The position numbers were made by a program, and so were the translations under genes. A stretch of DNA of 64,000 bases from NCBI RefSeq assembly GCF_014648775.1, contig NZ_BMRT01000001.1, positions 62,001 through 126,000 on the forward strand. Direction: 5' to 3'. The first letter of the stretch is position 1; each line of letters starts with the position of its first letter. Source of the stretch: Streptomyces abikoensis. Its GTDB lineage: Bacteria > Actinomycetota > Actinomycetes > Streptomycetales > Streptomycetaceae. Below, piece after piece: positions 53,241 to 63,134 of this stretch. Under the pieces are notes generated by a model. It worked only from the letters and a program-made list of their open reading frames with translations, made no database searches and was not told the origin of the DNA.

Positions 53241-54557
53241 ATGCGACTTACCGGCAAGCGCCGAATAGCCGTCGCCGCCACGGGTGCCGTGGCGGCGATC
53301 GCGGTGACGGCACAGGTCATGCCCAGCGCCTTCGGCACCGAGGACACCTCGGGCGCCACCGCGGGGGCCGTCGCGCCGGCGGACGGCACGTCCGCCGGCG
53401 CCGATTCCGACGCCGATTCCGGCGCCGTCTCCGCGACCGACGGGACGGTCTTCGAGAACGGCGTCATGTCGCCGGGCGCGGCCCCCGCGCCGCACCCGAA
53501 GGCGGCGGCGGTGGCAGCCGCCGCGTCCCAGGGCGAGGGGTGGAATCTGGCGACGGGCATGACCCGGTCGCTGCCGACCGGCTATACGGTCAAGTTCTAC
53601 GACCAGAAGTCCGTGGACTGGCTGGGCCGCTATGTGAAGGCGTCCGCCACGGACCTCCAGCGCGTCACCGGCCTGCCCATCGCGGTCGACACCGCGCCGG
53701 TGGGCTGGGACTACGTCCGGCCCAAGGGCGAGATCGTCATCGGGGTGCTCAAGCGCCCGTGCGTACCGCCGGCGGACAAGGGCCAGACCGGCTGGAAGAT
53801 CGTCCGTGACGGCTCGGGCACTCCCAATCTGAGCTGCGGTCTGATCTCCTCGTCCCTCCCCGGTACGGTGACCAGCGGGCACGCGTACATCGACACCGAG
53901 TTCTTCACGGCGGACGGCAAGCCCGCGCCCTCCTGGGGCGAGACGTTCATGCGGAACCACATCAGCCACGAGCTCGGTCACACCATGGGCCTGGCGCACG
54001 CGGACCGCAGCGCGACGCGCGGGGACTGCGCCGTGGGCAAGGACTCCGGCGAGAAGCCGGTGATGTGCACCGCGAACCACGGCTACACGGACGCCCGCGC
54101 GGGCACCTACGTCCAGCAGTTCGACGCGCAGGGCCTGCGCGTCCTCGCCGCCGGTGCCGGCGCGGCCGTCCCGCCCCAGGGCAGGGTGACCGGGCTCGGC
54201 GGCAAGTGCCTCGACGTCAAGGGCGCGAAGGCGGCCAACGGCACCCAGATCCAGCTCTACACCTGCAACGGCTCGGTGGCGCAGTCCTGGATCGTGGGGA
54301 AGGACGGCACGTTCCGGGCGCTGGGCAAGTGCCTGGACGACGCGCGCGGCGGCACCGCCGACGGCAACAAGATCGAGCTCTTCGACTGCAACGGCGGAGC
54401 GTCGCAGCGCTGGTCGGTCAACGCCAAGGGCCAGATCGTCCACGTCGCGTCGGGCAAGGTCCTCGACGTGACCGGCGGCGCCACCGCCGACGGCACCAAG
54501 GTCCAGCTGCACACGGCTGATACCAACAAGCGCCAGCTCTGGACCGTCCCCAAGTAG
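53241..54557 (+). CDS. Secreted zinc metalloprotease with C-terminal ricin-type lectin
   Basis: A 438-residue exported enzyme. The signal peptide is RRIAVAATGAVAAIAVTAQV. An acidic, Asp/Ser-rich spacer follows (about 30-90). The metalloprotease domain has HELGHTMGLAHAD, an HExxHxxGxxH zinc site typical of metzincins, with its Cys pairs (RPC/LSC and GDC/VMC). The C-terminal 120 residues form a ricin B-type beta-trefoil with three subrepeats (GKCLDVKGAKAANGTQIQLY, GKCLDDARGGTADGNKIELF, GKVLDVTGGATADGTKVQLH) each ending in a QxW-type motif; the lectin would bind glycans. ATG 53241; GTG 53208 would lengthen it. Extracellular. Confidence 0.88.
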   Translation: MRLTGKRRIAVAATGAVAAIAVTAQVMPSAFGTEDTSGATAGAVAPADGTSAGADSDADSGAVSATDGTVFENGVMSPGAAPAPHPKAAAVAAAASQGEGWNLATGMTRSLPTGYTVKFYDQKSVDWLGRYVKASATDLQRVTGLPIAVDTAPVGWDYVRPKGEIVIGVLKRPCVPPADKGQTGWKIVRDGSGTPNLSCGLISSSLPGTVTSGHAYIDTEFFTADGKPAPSWGETFMRNHISHELGHTMGLAHADRSATRGDCAVGKDSGEKPVMCTANHGYTDARAGTYVQQFDAQGLRVLAAGAGAAVPPQGRVTGLGGKCLDVKGAKAANGTQIQLYTCNGSVAQSWIVGKDGTFRALGKCLDDARGGTADGNKIELFDCNGGASQRWSVNAKGQIVHVASGKVLDVTGGATADGTKVQLHTADTNKRQLWTVPK

Positions 54558-54571
54558 CGGGGACTGCCTCG

Positions 54572-56947
54572 CTAGCGTGCCCCGTCCCCGTCGTGGCCGG
54601 TCGCGCGGCCCCGGCGGGCGGGGGCGCGGCCGGCCGGCTGCTCGGGGGCCGGGCCGGTGGGGATGGGCGGGATCTGGCGGGACTCCGGGGCGGCGCAGAA
54701 CAGGGTCATGCGCTCGCCGCAGTGGCGGATGTCGAGGCTGTCGCCGTCGAGGAGGGTGTAGGTGGCGGTGGTCCCGGTGATCTCCACGCGCACCCGGCGC
54801 TGGCGGAACTGGACGGTGAAGGCGAGGCGGCCGAGTTGTTCCGGCAGCCGGGGGTTGAAGGCGATGAGCCCGTCGTCCTCGCGCATCCCGCCGAAGCCGA
54901 TGACGAGGGCGAACCAGGTGCCGGCGAGGGAGGCGATGTGGATACCGTCGCGGGTGTTGCCCTCCAGGTCGGAGAGGTCCATCATCGCGGCCTCGCCCAC
55001 GTAGTCGTAGGCGAGCCGCATATGGCCGACCTCGGCGGCCATCACGGCCTGTCCGCAGGCGGACAGGGAGGAGTCGCGCACGGTCAGTTGCTCGTAGTAG
55101 GCGAAGTTGCGGGCCTTCTCCTCCGGGGTGAAGGCGTCCCCGCGCAGGCACATGGCGAGGACGAGGTCGGCCTGTTTGACGACCTGTTTGCGGTAGAGGT
55201 CGAAGTAGGGGAAGTTCAGCAGCAGCGGGTACTGGTCGGGGTTGGTGCGGGCGAAGTCCCAGAGCTGGTGGCGGGTGAAGCCCGCGGACTGCTCGTGCAC
55301 CCGCAGCTCGTCGTCGTACGGGAGGGTCATCCGGGTGGCCGCGTCCCGCCAGGCGGCGGTCTCCTCGTCGTCCACGCCGAGGTTCGCGGCGAGGTCGGGG
55401 TGGCGTTCGGCGGCGGCCGCGGCCTCCCGCAGATTGTGCTGGGCCATCAGGTTCGTGTAGACGTTGTCGTCCGCGATGGCGCTGTACTCGTCCGGGCCGG
55501 TGACCCCGTCGATGTGGAAGTCGCCGTGGTGGTCGTGGTGGCCCAGGGAGCGCCACAGCCGGGCGGTCTCCACCAGCAGGGGCAGCCCCACCTCGCGTTC
55601 GAAGGTGTCGTCGCAGGTGGCGCGGATGTAGCGGACGACGGCGTCGGCGATGTCGGCGTTGATGTGGAACGCGGCGGTGCCGGCCGGCCAGTAGCCGGAG
55701 CACTCGCTGCCGTTGATGGTCCGCCAGGGGAAGGCGGAGCCCGCCAGGCCGAGCTGCCGGGCCCGTTCCTGGGCCTCGGGCATGGTGTTGTACCGCCAGC
55801 GCAGGGCCTGTTCCACGGCCTGGGGCGCGGTGTAGGTGAGCGCGGGCAGGACGAACGTCTCGGTGTCCCAGAAGCAGTGGCCGTCGTAGCCGGGGCCGGT
55901 CAGGCCCTTGGCGGGCAGGGCGCGGGCCTCGCCACGGGCACCGGCCTGGAGGACGTGGAAGAGGGCGAAGCGGACGGCCTGCTGGATCTCGGCGTCGCCG
56001 TCCACCTCGACGTCGGAGCCCGCCCAGAACTCCTCCAGGTAGGCACGCTGTTCGGCGGCCAGGCCCGCGAAGCGGGCGCTGGTGGCGGCGGCGAGGGCGG
56101 CGTCGACCTGGTCGCGTACGGCGGGTGCCGAGCGCACCGCCGACCAGCCGTGCGCGACGATCTTCTCCACGCACAGTTTCTCGCCCGGTCGCAGCCGTGA
56201 GGTGACGGTGAAGCGGCCGAGGTCCTCGCTGCTCTCCGACGCGGTCTCGGCCTTGGGGCCGTCCACGAAGTGCGCGGCGGCCACGCCGACCCGCAGGTCG
56301 CTGCGGGCGGTGCGGTGCAGCAGCCGGATGCGGCTGTCGTGGGCGGCGTGCTCCTCGGAGACCAGCGGGGTCTCCAGGACGGCGGCGGCGCGCGGATCGC
56401 CCTCGGCGCGGGGCAGTTGTTCGTTGGCGACGAGCTCCGACTGGACGACGATCCGCATCTCGTCGTCGAGCGGCTCGACCTCGTAGGCGATGGCCGCCAC
56501 CGCGCGCTGGCTGAAGGACACCAGCCGGGTGGAGCGGACGCGGACGCCGCGTCCGCTGGGCGAGGTCCACTCGGCGGTGCGGTGGAGCAGCCCGGTCCGG
56601 AAGTCGAGCAGCCGCTCGTGCTTGTGGCACTTCCCGTAGCGCAGGTCGAAGGGCTCGTCGTCGACGAGGAGGCGGACGAGCTTGCCGTTGGTGACGTTGA
56701 TGATGGTCTGGCCGGACTCCGGGTAGCCGTAGCCCGCCTCGGCGTACGGCAGCGGCCGGAACTCGAAGACGCCGTTGAGGTAGGAGCCGGGCAGGCCGTG
56801 CGGCTCGCCCTCGTCGAGGTTGCCCCGCCAGCCGACGTGGCCGTTGGAGAGGGCGAAGACCGATTCGCTCTGGGAGAGCACGTCCATGCTGAGCTCGGTC
56901 TCGCGCAGGCACCAGGGTTCGACCATATAGGACGGATGGGTGATCAC
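54572..56947 (-). CDS. GH65 family disaccharide phosphorylase/hydrolase
   Basis: A 791-residue GH65 enzyme. An N-terminal beta-sandwich (EPWCLRETELSMDVLSQSESV, NGHVGWRGNLDEG, GSYLNGVFE) leads to the (alpha/alpha)6 barrel. GVTGPDEYSAI has the general acid Glu487; GHCFWDTETFVLPAL and TRDGIHIASLAGTW are conserved barrel blocks. The family includes maltose, trehalose, kojibiose and nigerose phosphorylases, which give beta-glucose 1-phosphate with inversion; which one cannot be told by eye. The C-terminal tail is Pro/Gly/Arg-rich. GTG 56947 overlaps the upstream HAD stop by 4 bp (GTGA), and GGGAGG lies just before it. The operon partners are a beta-phosphoglucomutase-like HAD and zwf. Confidence 0.92.
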   Translation of the reverse strand: MITHPSYMVEPWCLRETELSMDVLSQSESVFALSNGHVGWRGNLDEGEPHGLPGSYLNGVFEFRPLPYAEAGYGYPESGQTIINVTNGKLVRLLVDDEPFDLRYGKCHKHERLLDFRTGLLHRTAEWTSPSGRGVRVRSTRLVSFSQRAVAAIAYEVEPLDDEMRIVVQSELVANEQLPRAEGDPRAAAVLETPLVSEEHAAHDSRIRLLHRTARSDLRVGVAAAHFVDGPKAETASESSEDLGRFTVTSRLRPGEKLCVEKIVAHGWSAVRSAPAVRDQVDAALAAATSARFAGLAAEQRAYLEEFWAGSDVEVDGDAEIQQAVRFALFHVLQAGARGEARALPAKGLTGPGYDGHCFWDTETFVLPALTYTAPQAVEQALRWRYNTMPEAQERARQLGLAGSAFPWRTINGSECSGYWPAGTAAFHINADIADAVVRYIRATCDDTFEREVGLPLLVETARLWRSLGHHDHHGDFHIDGVTGPDEYSAIADDNVYTNLMAQHNLREAAAAAERHPDLAANLGVDDEETAAWRDAATRMTLPYDDELRVHEQSAGFTRHQLWDFARTNPDQYPLLLNFPYFDLYRKQVVKQADLVLAMCLRGDAFTPEEKARNFAYYEQLTVRDSSLSACGQAVMAAEVGHMRLAYDYVGEAAMMDLSDLEGNTRDGIHIASLAGTWFALVIGFGGMREDDGLIAFNPRLPEQLGRLAFTVQFRQRRVRVEITGTTATYTLLDGDSLDIRHCGERMTLFCAAPESRQIPPIPTGPAPEQPAGRAPARRGRATGHDGDGAR

Positions 56948-57684
56948 GGGGCCTCCCCCAGCAGTTCCGCGAGGTCGTCGACGACGACGTCGGCGCCGTG
57001 CCGGCGCAGTTCCTCGGCCTGGTCGGCCCGGTTCACGCCGACGACGAAGCCGAAGGCGCCGGCGCGGCCGGCCTCCATGCCCGCCAGGGCGTCCTCGAAG
57101 ACGGCGGCGGCCCCGGGTGGGGTGCCGAGGTCGTGGGCGGCGGCGAGGAAGGTGTCGGGGTGGGGCTTGCCCGGCAGGTGCCGTTCGGCGGCGACGATCC
57201 CGTCGATCCGCACCTCGAAGAGGTCCTCGATGCCGGCGGCGGCCAGTACGGCCTGGCAGTTGGCGCTGGAGGAGACCACGGCGCGGCGCAGTCCGGCGTC
57301 ACGGGCGGCCCGGGCGTAGCGGACGGAGCCGGGGAACGCCTCGACGCCCAGTTCCTGGATCTTCGTCAGGACGAGGGCGTTCTTGCGGTTGCCGAGCCCG
57401 TGCACGGTGTCGCGGTCGGGCGGGTCGTCCTCGGCGCCCTCGGGGAGGTGGATGCCGCGCGAGGCGAGGAAGGTGCGGACGCCGTCGGCGCGGGGCATGC
57501 CGTCGACGTAGCGGTCGTAGTCGGTGGCGTCGAAGGGGCGGAAGTCCGCTCCCTCGCGGCGGCGCAGGAAGGCGTCGAACGTCTCCTTCCAGGCGGCGGC
57601 GTGGACGGTGGCGGTACGGGTGAGGACGCCGTCCATGTCGAACAGACAGGCGTGGACGGTGTCGGGCAGGCCGAGACGGGTCAT
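56944..57684 (-). CDS. Beta-phosphoglucomutase-like HAD enzyme
   Basis: A 246-residue HAD-superfamily protein. [20 protein letters not shown] has the nucleophile and acid/base Asp pair; [16 protein letters not shown] has the motif II Ser; [14 protein letters not shown] has the motif III Lys; [15 protein letters not shown] has the motif IV acid. The cap ([16 protein letters not shown]) is the beta-phosphoglucomutase type, which converts beta-glucose 1-phosphate to glucose 6-phosphate. Located between zwf and the GH65 gene with 4-bp overlaps at both ends (ATGA at the zwf stop, GTGA to GH65), so translationally coupled. This is the standard partner of GH65 phosphorylases. Confidence 0.9.
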   Translation of the reverse strand: MTRLGLPDTVHACLFDMDGVLTRTATVHAAAWKETFDAFLRRREGADFRPFDATDYDRYVDGMPRADGVRTFLASRGIHLPEGAEDDPPDRDTVHGLGNRKNALVLTKIQELGVEAFPGSVRYARAARDAGLRRAVVSSSANCQAVLAAAGIEDLFEVRIDGIVAAERHLPGKPHPDTFLAAAHDLGTPPGAAAVFEDALAGMEAGRAGAFGFVVGVNRADQAEELRRHGADVVVDDLAELLGEAP

Positions 57685-59183
57685 GGTGTGGTGCCTTCCC
57701 CGCTGTCGCCGGTGTCATCCGGGAGGTACCAGCGGTGCGGGGCGATCAGGTCACGGGCGGCGTCGGGTCCCCAGGAGCCGGGCGGGTAGGGCAGCACGTC
57801 GCCGGGCGACTCCAGCAGGGGGGCGGAGACCTCCCAGAGCCGTTCGATGCCGTCGGAGCGGGTGAAGAGGGCCTGGTCGCCCAGCATGGCGTCGAGGATG
57901 AGCCGTTCGTAGCCCTCCAGGCCATTGCGCTGCCGGACGGAGTCGGCGTAGCGGAACGTCATCCGGGCCGGGCCGAGCCGCATGCTGGGGCCGGGTTGTT
58001 TGACGAGGAAGCGGGCAGCGATCCAGCCGGGGTCGTCGAAGTCGACGACCAGGGTGTTGGCGCAGGAGTCGGCCGGGGGCGGCGCCCCGGGGAACATCCG
58101 CAGCGGGGGCTCCTTGAAGTGGAGGGTGACGACCTGTCGCCGGCGGGCGAGCGATTTGCCGGAGCGGAGGTAGAAGGGGACGCCGGACCAGCGCCAGTTG
58201 TCGATCTCGGCGCGCAGGGCGATGAAGGTCTCGGTGCCGGAGCGCGGGTCGACTCCGGGCTCGTCGCGGTAGCCGTCGTACTGGCCGCGCACGGCCCGGC
58301 GGGGGTCGAGCGGCCGCATCGCCTGGAAGACCTTGTTCTTCTCGTCCCGCAGGGCCTTCGCGCCGAGGTCGACGGGCGGTTCCATGGCGACGAAGCCGAG
58401 CACCTGGAAGAGGTGGGTGACGACCATGTCGCGGAAGGTGCCGGTCTGTTCGAAGAACGAGGCGCGGCCCTCGATGCCGATCGCCTCGGGGACGTCGATC
58501 TGGACATGGCTGATGTGGTCGCGGTTCCAGACGGGTTCGTAGAGGCCGTTGGCGAAGCGGAGGGCGAGGATGTTGTCGACGGACTCCTTGCCGAGGAAGT
58601 GGTCGATGCGGAAGACGCGTTCCTCGTCGAAGACGGTGTGGAGGGTGTCGTTGAGGGCGCGCGCGGAGGCGAGGTCGGTGCCGAAGGGCTTCTCGACGAT
58701 GACGCGGGCGCCGTTGGCGAGTCCGGTGCGGCCGAGTTCCTCGACGACGGAGGCGAAGGCGGCGGGCGGCACAGCCAGGTGGTGGAGGCGGCGGGGGCTG
58801 CCGCCGAGGTCGCGTTCGGCCGCCCGGACGGCGTCGAGCAGCGGCCGGGCGTCCCCGGGGTCGGCGGCGCCGAAGCTCAGGGCGCGTTCGAAGGCCTCCC
58901 ACTCCTCGCCGACGGGCTCGGCCGAGCAGAACTCGGCGACGGCCTCCCGGGCGCGCTCCCGGAACTCCTCGTCGGTGAGCGCGTCCGAGGCGGGCGCGGA
59001 GCCCACGATCCGGTAGGCGCGGGGCATCAGGCCGGCCAGGGCGAGCCGGAAGAGGCCGGGGAGGAGCTTGCGCCGGGCGAGGTCGCCGGTGGCGCCGAAG
59101 AGCACGATGACGTGGTCGTCGGGGGTGACGATCCCGGTCCCGGCGCCCGGCGCGGGCTCCGCTCGCGTGGGGGTGGGTTTCAC
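57681..59183 (-). CDS. zwf: Glucose-6-phosphate 1-dehydrogenase
   Basis: A 500-residue NAD(P)-dependent glucose-6-phosphate dehydrogenase, first step of the oxidative pentose phosphate pathway. [19 protein letters not shown] binds [17 protein letters not shown] is the catalytic block with the His, and [18 protein letters not shown] is conserved. [20 protein letters not shown] and [15 protein letters not shown] complete the family pattern. GTG 59183 has GGAAGG upstream; longer starts to 59228 are less likely. First gene of a three-gene operon with the HAD mutase and the GH65 enzyme, so this copy is probably dedicated to channelling disaccharide-derived glucose to NADPH. A second zwf elsewhere in the genome would be expected. 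Confidence 0.94.
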   Translation of the reverse strand: MKPTPTRAEPAPGAGTGIVTPDDHVIVLFGATGDLARRKLLPGLFRLALAGLMPRAYRIVGSAPASDALTDEEFRERAREAVAEFCSAEPVGEEWEAFERALSFGAADPGDARPLLDAVRAAERDLGGSPRRLHHLAVPPAAFASVVEELGRTGLANGARVIVEKPFGTDLASARALNDTLHTVFDEERVFRIDHFLGKESVDNILALRFANGLYEPVWNRDHISHVQIDVPEAIGIEGRASFFEQTGTFRDMVVTHLFQVLGFVAMEPPVDLGAKALRDEKNKVFQAMRPLDPRRAVRGQYDGYRDEPGVDPRSGTETFIALRAEIDNWRWSGVPFYLRSGKSLARRRQVVTLHFKEPPLRMFPGAPPPADSCANTLVVDFDDPGWIAARFLVKQPGPSMRLGPARMTFRYADSVRQRNGLEGYERLILDAMLGDQALFTRSDGIERLWEVSAPLLESPGDVLPYPPGSWGPDAARDLIAPHRWYLPDDTGDSGEGTTP

Positions 59184-59270
59184 ACCCCTACCTTCCGGCA
59201 GCCCCCGCCCGCGCGCGATTCGCGTCACCCGTTCGGACCGCGCGGGGCGGGCGGGCCGTGGCGGGTGCGG

Positions 59271-60749
59271 TCAGCGGACGGGCAGGGCGAGTCCGGTCGC
59301 GGCGGAGTGGAGGGTGAGGGTGGCCCCGGGCGGGTTGCGCGCCACGTACAGCGGGTCGGTGCCGGTGACGAGGAGGGCGAGCCGGTGGCCGGCGGGCAGG
59401 TCGTAGACGGTGGCGAAGAGGTCGAAGGACGCCTCGAAGGGGGTTCCGGGGGCGCGGTGGGCGAAGGAGTACGGGGCGTGGGTGACGAGCGTGGCGGTGC
59501 CGGTGGGGTCCAGGTCGTAGAGGCGCGCGACGAGGGTCCCCTCCGCCGCCGAGGGCGTCACCCGGGTGCGCAGGGCGGGGATGCCCCGCAGCCGCCGGGG
59601 GCGGGGGTCGGGGGACGTCCACCACAGGGCGGCGGAGCCGTGGCCGGGTGACGGGTCGTCGGCGTGCGGGCCGTGCGGGTCCGGGCCGGGGTGGATGACG
59701 GGGTCGGGGCCCGTCCTCGGCTCCAGCGGGGGGACGTGGTTGGCGGAGGCGGTCGCCCACAGGTCGTCGTAGTGCTCCCCGGGGTGGCCGGGGGGCCGGC
59801 CCCGGGCCTCCAGGAAGACGGGCGGCTCGGTGCCGGGGCCGCCGGGCCCGCCGCGCAGGTGGCGGTCGAACCAGCGCTCCGCGCTCGTCGGCGGCGCTTG
59901 CGCGGCGTGGTCGTCCCGCCGGTACTCCAGGCGCTTGGCCGTGCGGAGGCGGCTGAAGTACCGCCCGTTCCGGTTGGGTGACTCGACGGTGGCGGACCAG
60001 GTGTGGGCCAGCAGGACGGCGGGGGCGTGGGCGTTGAGCCGGTCCAGGCGGGCGATCGGGGAACGGGCGCGGGCGAAGGAGCGGAAGGCGGGCGTGGGGT
60101 CGGGGTGCTCCGCGTACTCCCGCAGGGCGCGGCGGACCTCCGGGTCCGGCCGGACCGCCCCGGGGCGGGCGGCGGCCCGGAACAGGGGGTGGGCCCGCCG
60201 CCTGGTGCCGCCGCCGTAGAGCCCGTCGAGGAGGTCCACCCAGCCGCCGAGGGCGGCCACCGCCCGTACCCGCCGGTCCTCGGAGGCGGTGAGCAGCCCG
60301 ATGCCGGCGCCGTACGCCGTGCCGTACAGGCCCACCCGCCGGGCGTCGGCCGGGGTGCGGGCGAGCGCCCAGGAGATCACGGCGGACGCGTCGGCGACGT
60401 CCTGCGGCCCGGCCATGCCGAACGCGCCGCCCGAGCCGGGCAGGCCGCGCGGCCGGTAGCCGACGACGACGTACCCGGCGGCGGCCAGCCGCCGGGCCGC
60501 CGGGTCCTGGTGGGCGGCGGGGTACGGGAAGGGGGCCGGCATCACGACCAGCGGGTGCGGGCCGGGACCGGCGGGCGCGTGGACCTCCGCCCGGAGCCGC
60601 ACGCCGGGCGCGACCTCGATCGCGGTGACCTCCGGGCCGCCGCGCACGGCCCGGGAGGCGGCGGGCGCGGCCACGGCCGGGGCCGTGGCGGACACCGTGA
60701 GGAGGAGGGCCGCCACCAGGGCTGCCAGGGCGGACCGGACGGCTCGCAT
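59271..60749 (-). CDS. CocE/NonD-type hydrolase lacking its nucleophile
   Basis: A 492-residue exported protein. The signal peptide is LAALVAALLLTVSATAPAVAAP. The alpha/beta hydrolase domain has GYVVVGYRPRGLPGSGGAFG, then the nucleophile-elbow region GLYGTAYGAGIGLL, where the expected Ser of GxSYxG is Ala145. DDHAAQAPPT supplies a possible His. The C-terminal jelly roll (SFDLFATVYDLPAGHRLALL) is typical of CocE and X-Pro dipeptidyl peptidases. The missing Ser suggests a binding-only protein. ATG 60749 with CAGGTGA upstream. Confidence 0.85.
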   Translation of the reverse strand: MRAVRSALAALVAALLLTVSATAPAVAAPAASRAVRGGPEVTAIEVAPGVRLRAEVHAPAGPGPHPLVVMPAPFPYPAAHQDPAARRLAAAGYVVVGYRPRGLPGSGGAFGMAGPQDVADASAVISWALARTPADARRVGLYGTAYGAGIGLLTASEDRRVRAVAALGGWVDLLDGLYGGGTRRRAHPLFRAAARPGAVRPDPEVRRALREYAEHPDPTPAFRSFARARSPIARLDRLNAHAPAVLLAHTWSATVESPNRNGRYFSRLRTAKRLEYRRDDHAAQAPPTSAERWFDRHLRGGPGGPGTEPPVFLEARGRPPGHPGEHYDDLWATASANHVPPLEPRTGPDPVIHPGPDPHGPHADDPSPGHGSAALWWTSPDPRPRRLRGIPALRTRVTPSAAEGTLVARLYDLDPTGTATLVTHAPYSFAHRAPGTPFEASFDLFATVYDLPAGHRLALLVTGTDPLYVARNPPGATLTLHSAATGLALPVR

Positions 60750-60960
60750 GGGTCACCTGCCGACGGGCTCGATAGGGGCGCGCATCACCGGAGCGCGTCG
60801 GTCCGGCGCCTGTGGGAGCCCGCGGCACGACGGCCGTACTTACCGACCGGAGCGTCTCGAACACGGAGGGTGACCGGCAAGGCATCCGGGCCCCGCCCAC
60901 CCGTCCTGATGAACAACACCCGCCCGGGGATTGGCTGTTGGCCCGGATGGGCAGGGGACC

Positions 60961-62223
60961 TCAATGCCGTGCGGCGTGGGTGACGGGGAGTTCGCGCGGG
61001 CCGCGCACCAGGAGCCCCGGGCGGTACGGCAGCCGTTCCGGCTCGGCGGCCAGGGCCAGGCCGGGGAGCGCGTCGAAGAGCCGCGGCAGGGCGATCGCCG
61101 CCTCCATCCGGGCCAGCCGCGAGCCGAGGCAGAAGTGCGGCCCGTGACCGAAGGCGAGGTGCGGGGCGGCCCGTTCCGCGCCGTCGTCCGCCGTCGCGTC
61201 CGCGAGGTAGCGGGCGGGCCGGAAGGCGTCCGGGTCGGGGAAGCGCTCCGGGTCGCGGCCCGCCGCCGCGAGCACGACGAGCACGGACTCCTCCGCCGGT
61301 ATCACCGCTCCCCCGCCGAGGTCGACGGGCTCCGTCGTGCGCCGCCAGGTCGTGCCCTCCAGGGGGCTGGCGTGCCGCAGGGTCTCCTCGACCACGGCGG
61401 CCCAGCGCGCCCCGCCGCCCTCCCGGGCGGCGGCGAGCTCGCCCGGGTGGGTGAGCAGCAGCAGCGACGCGGAGGCCAGCAGGTTCATGGTCGTCTCGTA
61501 GCCGGCGAAGAGCAGCAGGAACGCCATGGCGAGCAGTTCGCCGTCGTCGAGGCCGCCCTCGCTCGCGTCGTGCACCAGCGCGCTGAAGAGGTCGTCGCCC
61601 GGGGAGCGGCGCTTGTGCGCGATCAGCGTGGTGAAGTACGCGTGGAGCGCGGCCCACGCCTCGTCGGTCGCCCCCCGTTCCAGGGCGTCGGTGGGCGAGC
61701 CGACGCGGTAGGTCCACTCCCGCAGGGAAGCCCGGTCGGCCTCGGGGACGCCCAGGACCTCGCCGATCACGAGGACGGGCAGCGGGAAGGCGAAGGAGTC
61801 CACCAGGTCGGCGGTCCCCTCACGGGCCAGCAGGGCGGACACCTCCGCGACCAGGCCGTCGGTGATCCGCTCGATCCTCGGGCGCAGGGCGTCCACGCGG
61901 CGCGGGGTGAAGGCGGCCGTGGTCAGCCGGCGCAGCCGGAGGTGGTCGGGGGCGTCGGAGTTGAGCATGTGGCGGGCGAGGCAGGCCTGGGCCCGCCGGG
62001 CCGGGGAGTCCGGCTTGGGGCGGCCGGCGCGGGGTGGCGGCACGTTGGAGAAGCGGGGGTCGGCGAGGACCTCCCGTGCCCGGTCGTAGCCGGTGACGAG
62101 CCACGCGTGCGTGCCGTTGGCGAGGGCCACCCGCGCCACGGGGCCCCGGGCGCGCAGCCGCGCGTAGTACGGGTACGGGTCGTGTGCGAAGCCGGGGTCC
62201 GCGGGGTTCAGGGTTTCGGGCAC
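60961..62223 (-). CDS. Cytochrome P450 (CYP107-like)
   Basis: A 420-residue soluble P450 with all the usual motifs: I helix LLLFAGYETTMN with the acid-Thr pair, EETLRHA (ExxR), RRTTEPVDLGGG before the K' region, and HLAFGHGPHFCLGSRLARME with the heme Cys365. Type and length fit CYP105/107-like biosynthetic or detoxifying enzymes; substrate unknown. Unlike the P450 at 31.6 kb its I helix is canonical. GTG 62223 is preceded by GAGGA about 9 nt upstream. No ferredoxin adjacent. Confidence 0.93.
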   Translation of the reverse strand: MPETLNPADPGFAHDPYPYYARLRARGPVARVALANGTHAWLVTGYDRAREVLADPRFSNVPPPRAGRPKPDSPARRAQACLARHMLNSDAPDHLRLRRLTTAAFTPRRVDALRPRIERITDGLVAEVSALLAREGTADLVDSFAFPLPVLVIGEVLGVPEADRASLREWTYRVGSPTDALERGATDEAWAALHAYFTTLIAHKRRSPGDDLFSALVHDASEGGLDDGELLAMAFLLLFAGYETTMNLLASASLLLLTHPGELAAAREGGGARWAAVVEETLRHASPLEGTTWRRTTEPVDLGGGAVIPAEESVLVVLAAAGRDPERFPDPDAFRPARYLADATADDGAERAAPHLAFGHGPHFCLGSRLARMEAAIALPRLFDALPGLALAAEPERLPYRPGLLVRGPRELPVTHAARH

Positions 62224-62330
62224 CCGCTCATCCTCACCGATGACGGTGCGTTCCCGGCCCCGGGGCCTTGTCAGCGCTGTGGGGGCGGGCCTGTGCGGTT
62301 CCTACAAAGCACCGCGGTTCCCGCGAAGCG

Positions 62331-63089
62331 CTACGTGGCCGGGGTGCGGCTGACCGTGCGGCCCAGCCGGCCGGCGGCCCGCGCGAAGGCGGCCGCGTCG
62401 TGGACGGCGGCGCCGCCGGGGTCGTTGTTGAAGTACGAGTAGACGTCGGCCCGGTCGGGCCAGGTGTCGGCGATCCGCCCGGCCCAGCTCGCCAGCGCCT
62501 GCCGGCCGTAGCGGGGCCACGGCTCGGCCGCGCCGCAGTGGAAGCGGACGTACCCCCAGTCCGCCGTGCGCCACAGCGGGGTCACCGGCCGGGAGCCGTG
62601 GTCCGCCCAGCACAGCGCCGCGCCGCGGTCCGTGAGGACGGCGCGGATGTCGTCCGTCCACCAGCTGTCGTGCCGGGGCTCGACGGCCACGCGGACGCCC
62701 GGCGGGAAGCAGCCGAGCACGGTGTCCAGGGCGGCGGCGTCGCCCCGGAGCGTGGGCGGGAGCTGGAGCAGCACGGGCCCCAGCCGGTCGCCCAGCCCGG
62801 CGGCGTGCCGCATCAGCCGGTCGACGGGCTCCTCCGGGTCGCGCAGCCGCTTGATGTGGGTGAGGTAGCGGCTGGCCTTGACGGCCATGACGAAATCCCC
62901 GGGGACGCGGGCGCGCCAGTCCGCGAAGGTCTCGGGCGTGGGGAGCCGGTAGAAGGCGTTGTTGTTCTCGACGGTGGCGAAGTGCCCCGCGTACTCCTCC
63001 AGCCACAGCCGTTGCGGAACGTCGGCGGGGTAGAGGCCGCCGCGCCAGTCCTTGTACTGCCATCCCGAGGTGCCGACGAGGAGGGGCAT
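62331..63089 (-). CDS. DUF72 (YecE-like) protein
   Basis: A 252-residue DUF72 protein: VGTSGWQYKDWRGGLYP at the N-terminus, FATVENNNAFYRLPTPETF, FVMAVKASRYLTHIKRL, VLLQLPPTLRGD, VAVEPRHDSWW and YSYFNNDPGGAAVHDA. The TIM-barrel-like family is widespread but of unknown activity. Cytoplasmic. ATG 63089 with AGGGA upstream. Its 5' end is 45 bp from the divergent HIT gene. Confidence 0.93.
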   Translation of the reverse strand: MPLLVGTSGWQYKDWRGGLYPADVPQRLWLEEYAGHFATVENNNAFYRLPTPETFADWRARVPGDFVMAVKASRYLTHIKRLRDPEEPVDRLMRHAAGLGDRLGPVLLQLPPTLRGDAAALDTVLGCFPPGVRVAVEPRHDSWWTDDIRAVLTDRGAALCWADHGSRPVTPLWRTADWGYVRFHCGAAEPWPRYGRQALASWAGRIADTWPDRADVYSYFNNDPGGAAVHDAAAFARAAGRLGRTVSRTPAT

Positions 63090-63134
63090 GGGTGATCCCT
63101 GCCCGCAGGCGGCGCGCGTAGTTCACTGGTCTGC

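Noticed and set aside
51198..56912. Minus-strand 1,904-codon frame from PhzF to GH65
   Set aside because: It joins the real PhzF frame with antisense of the FUSC and metalloprotease genes; only 51198-51854 carries a recognised protein.
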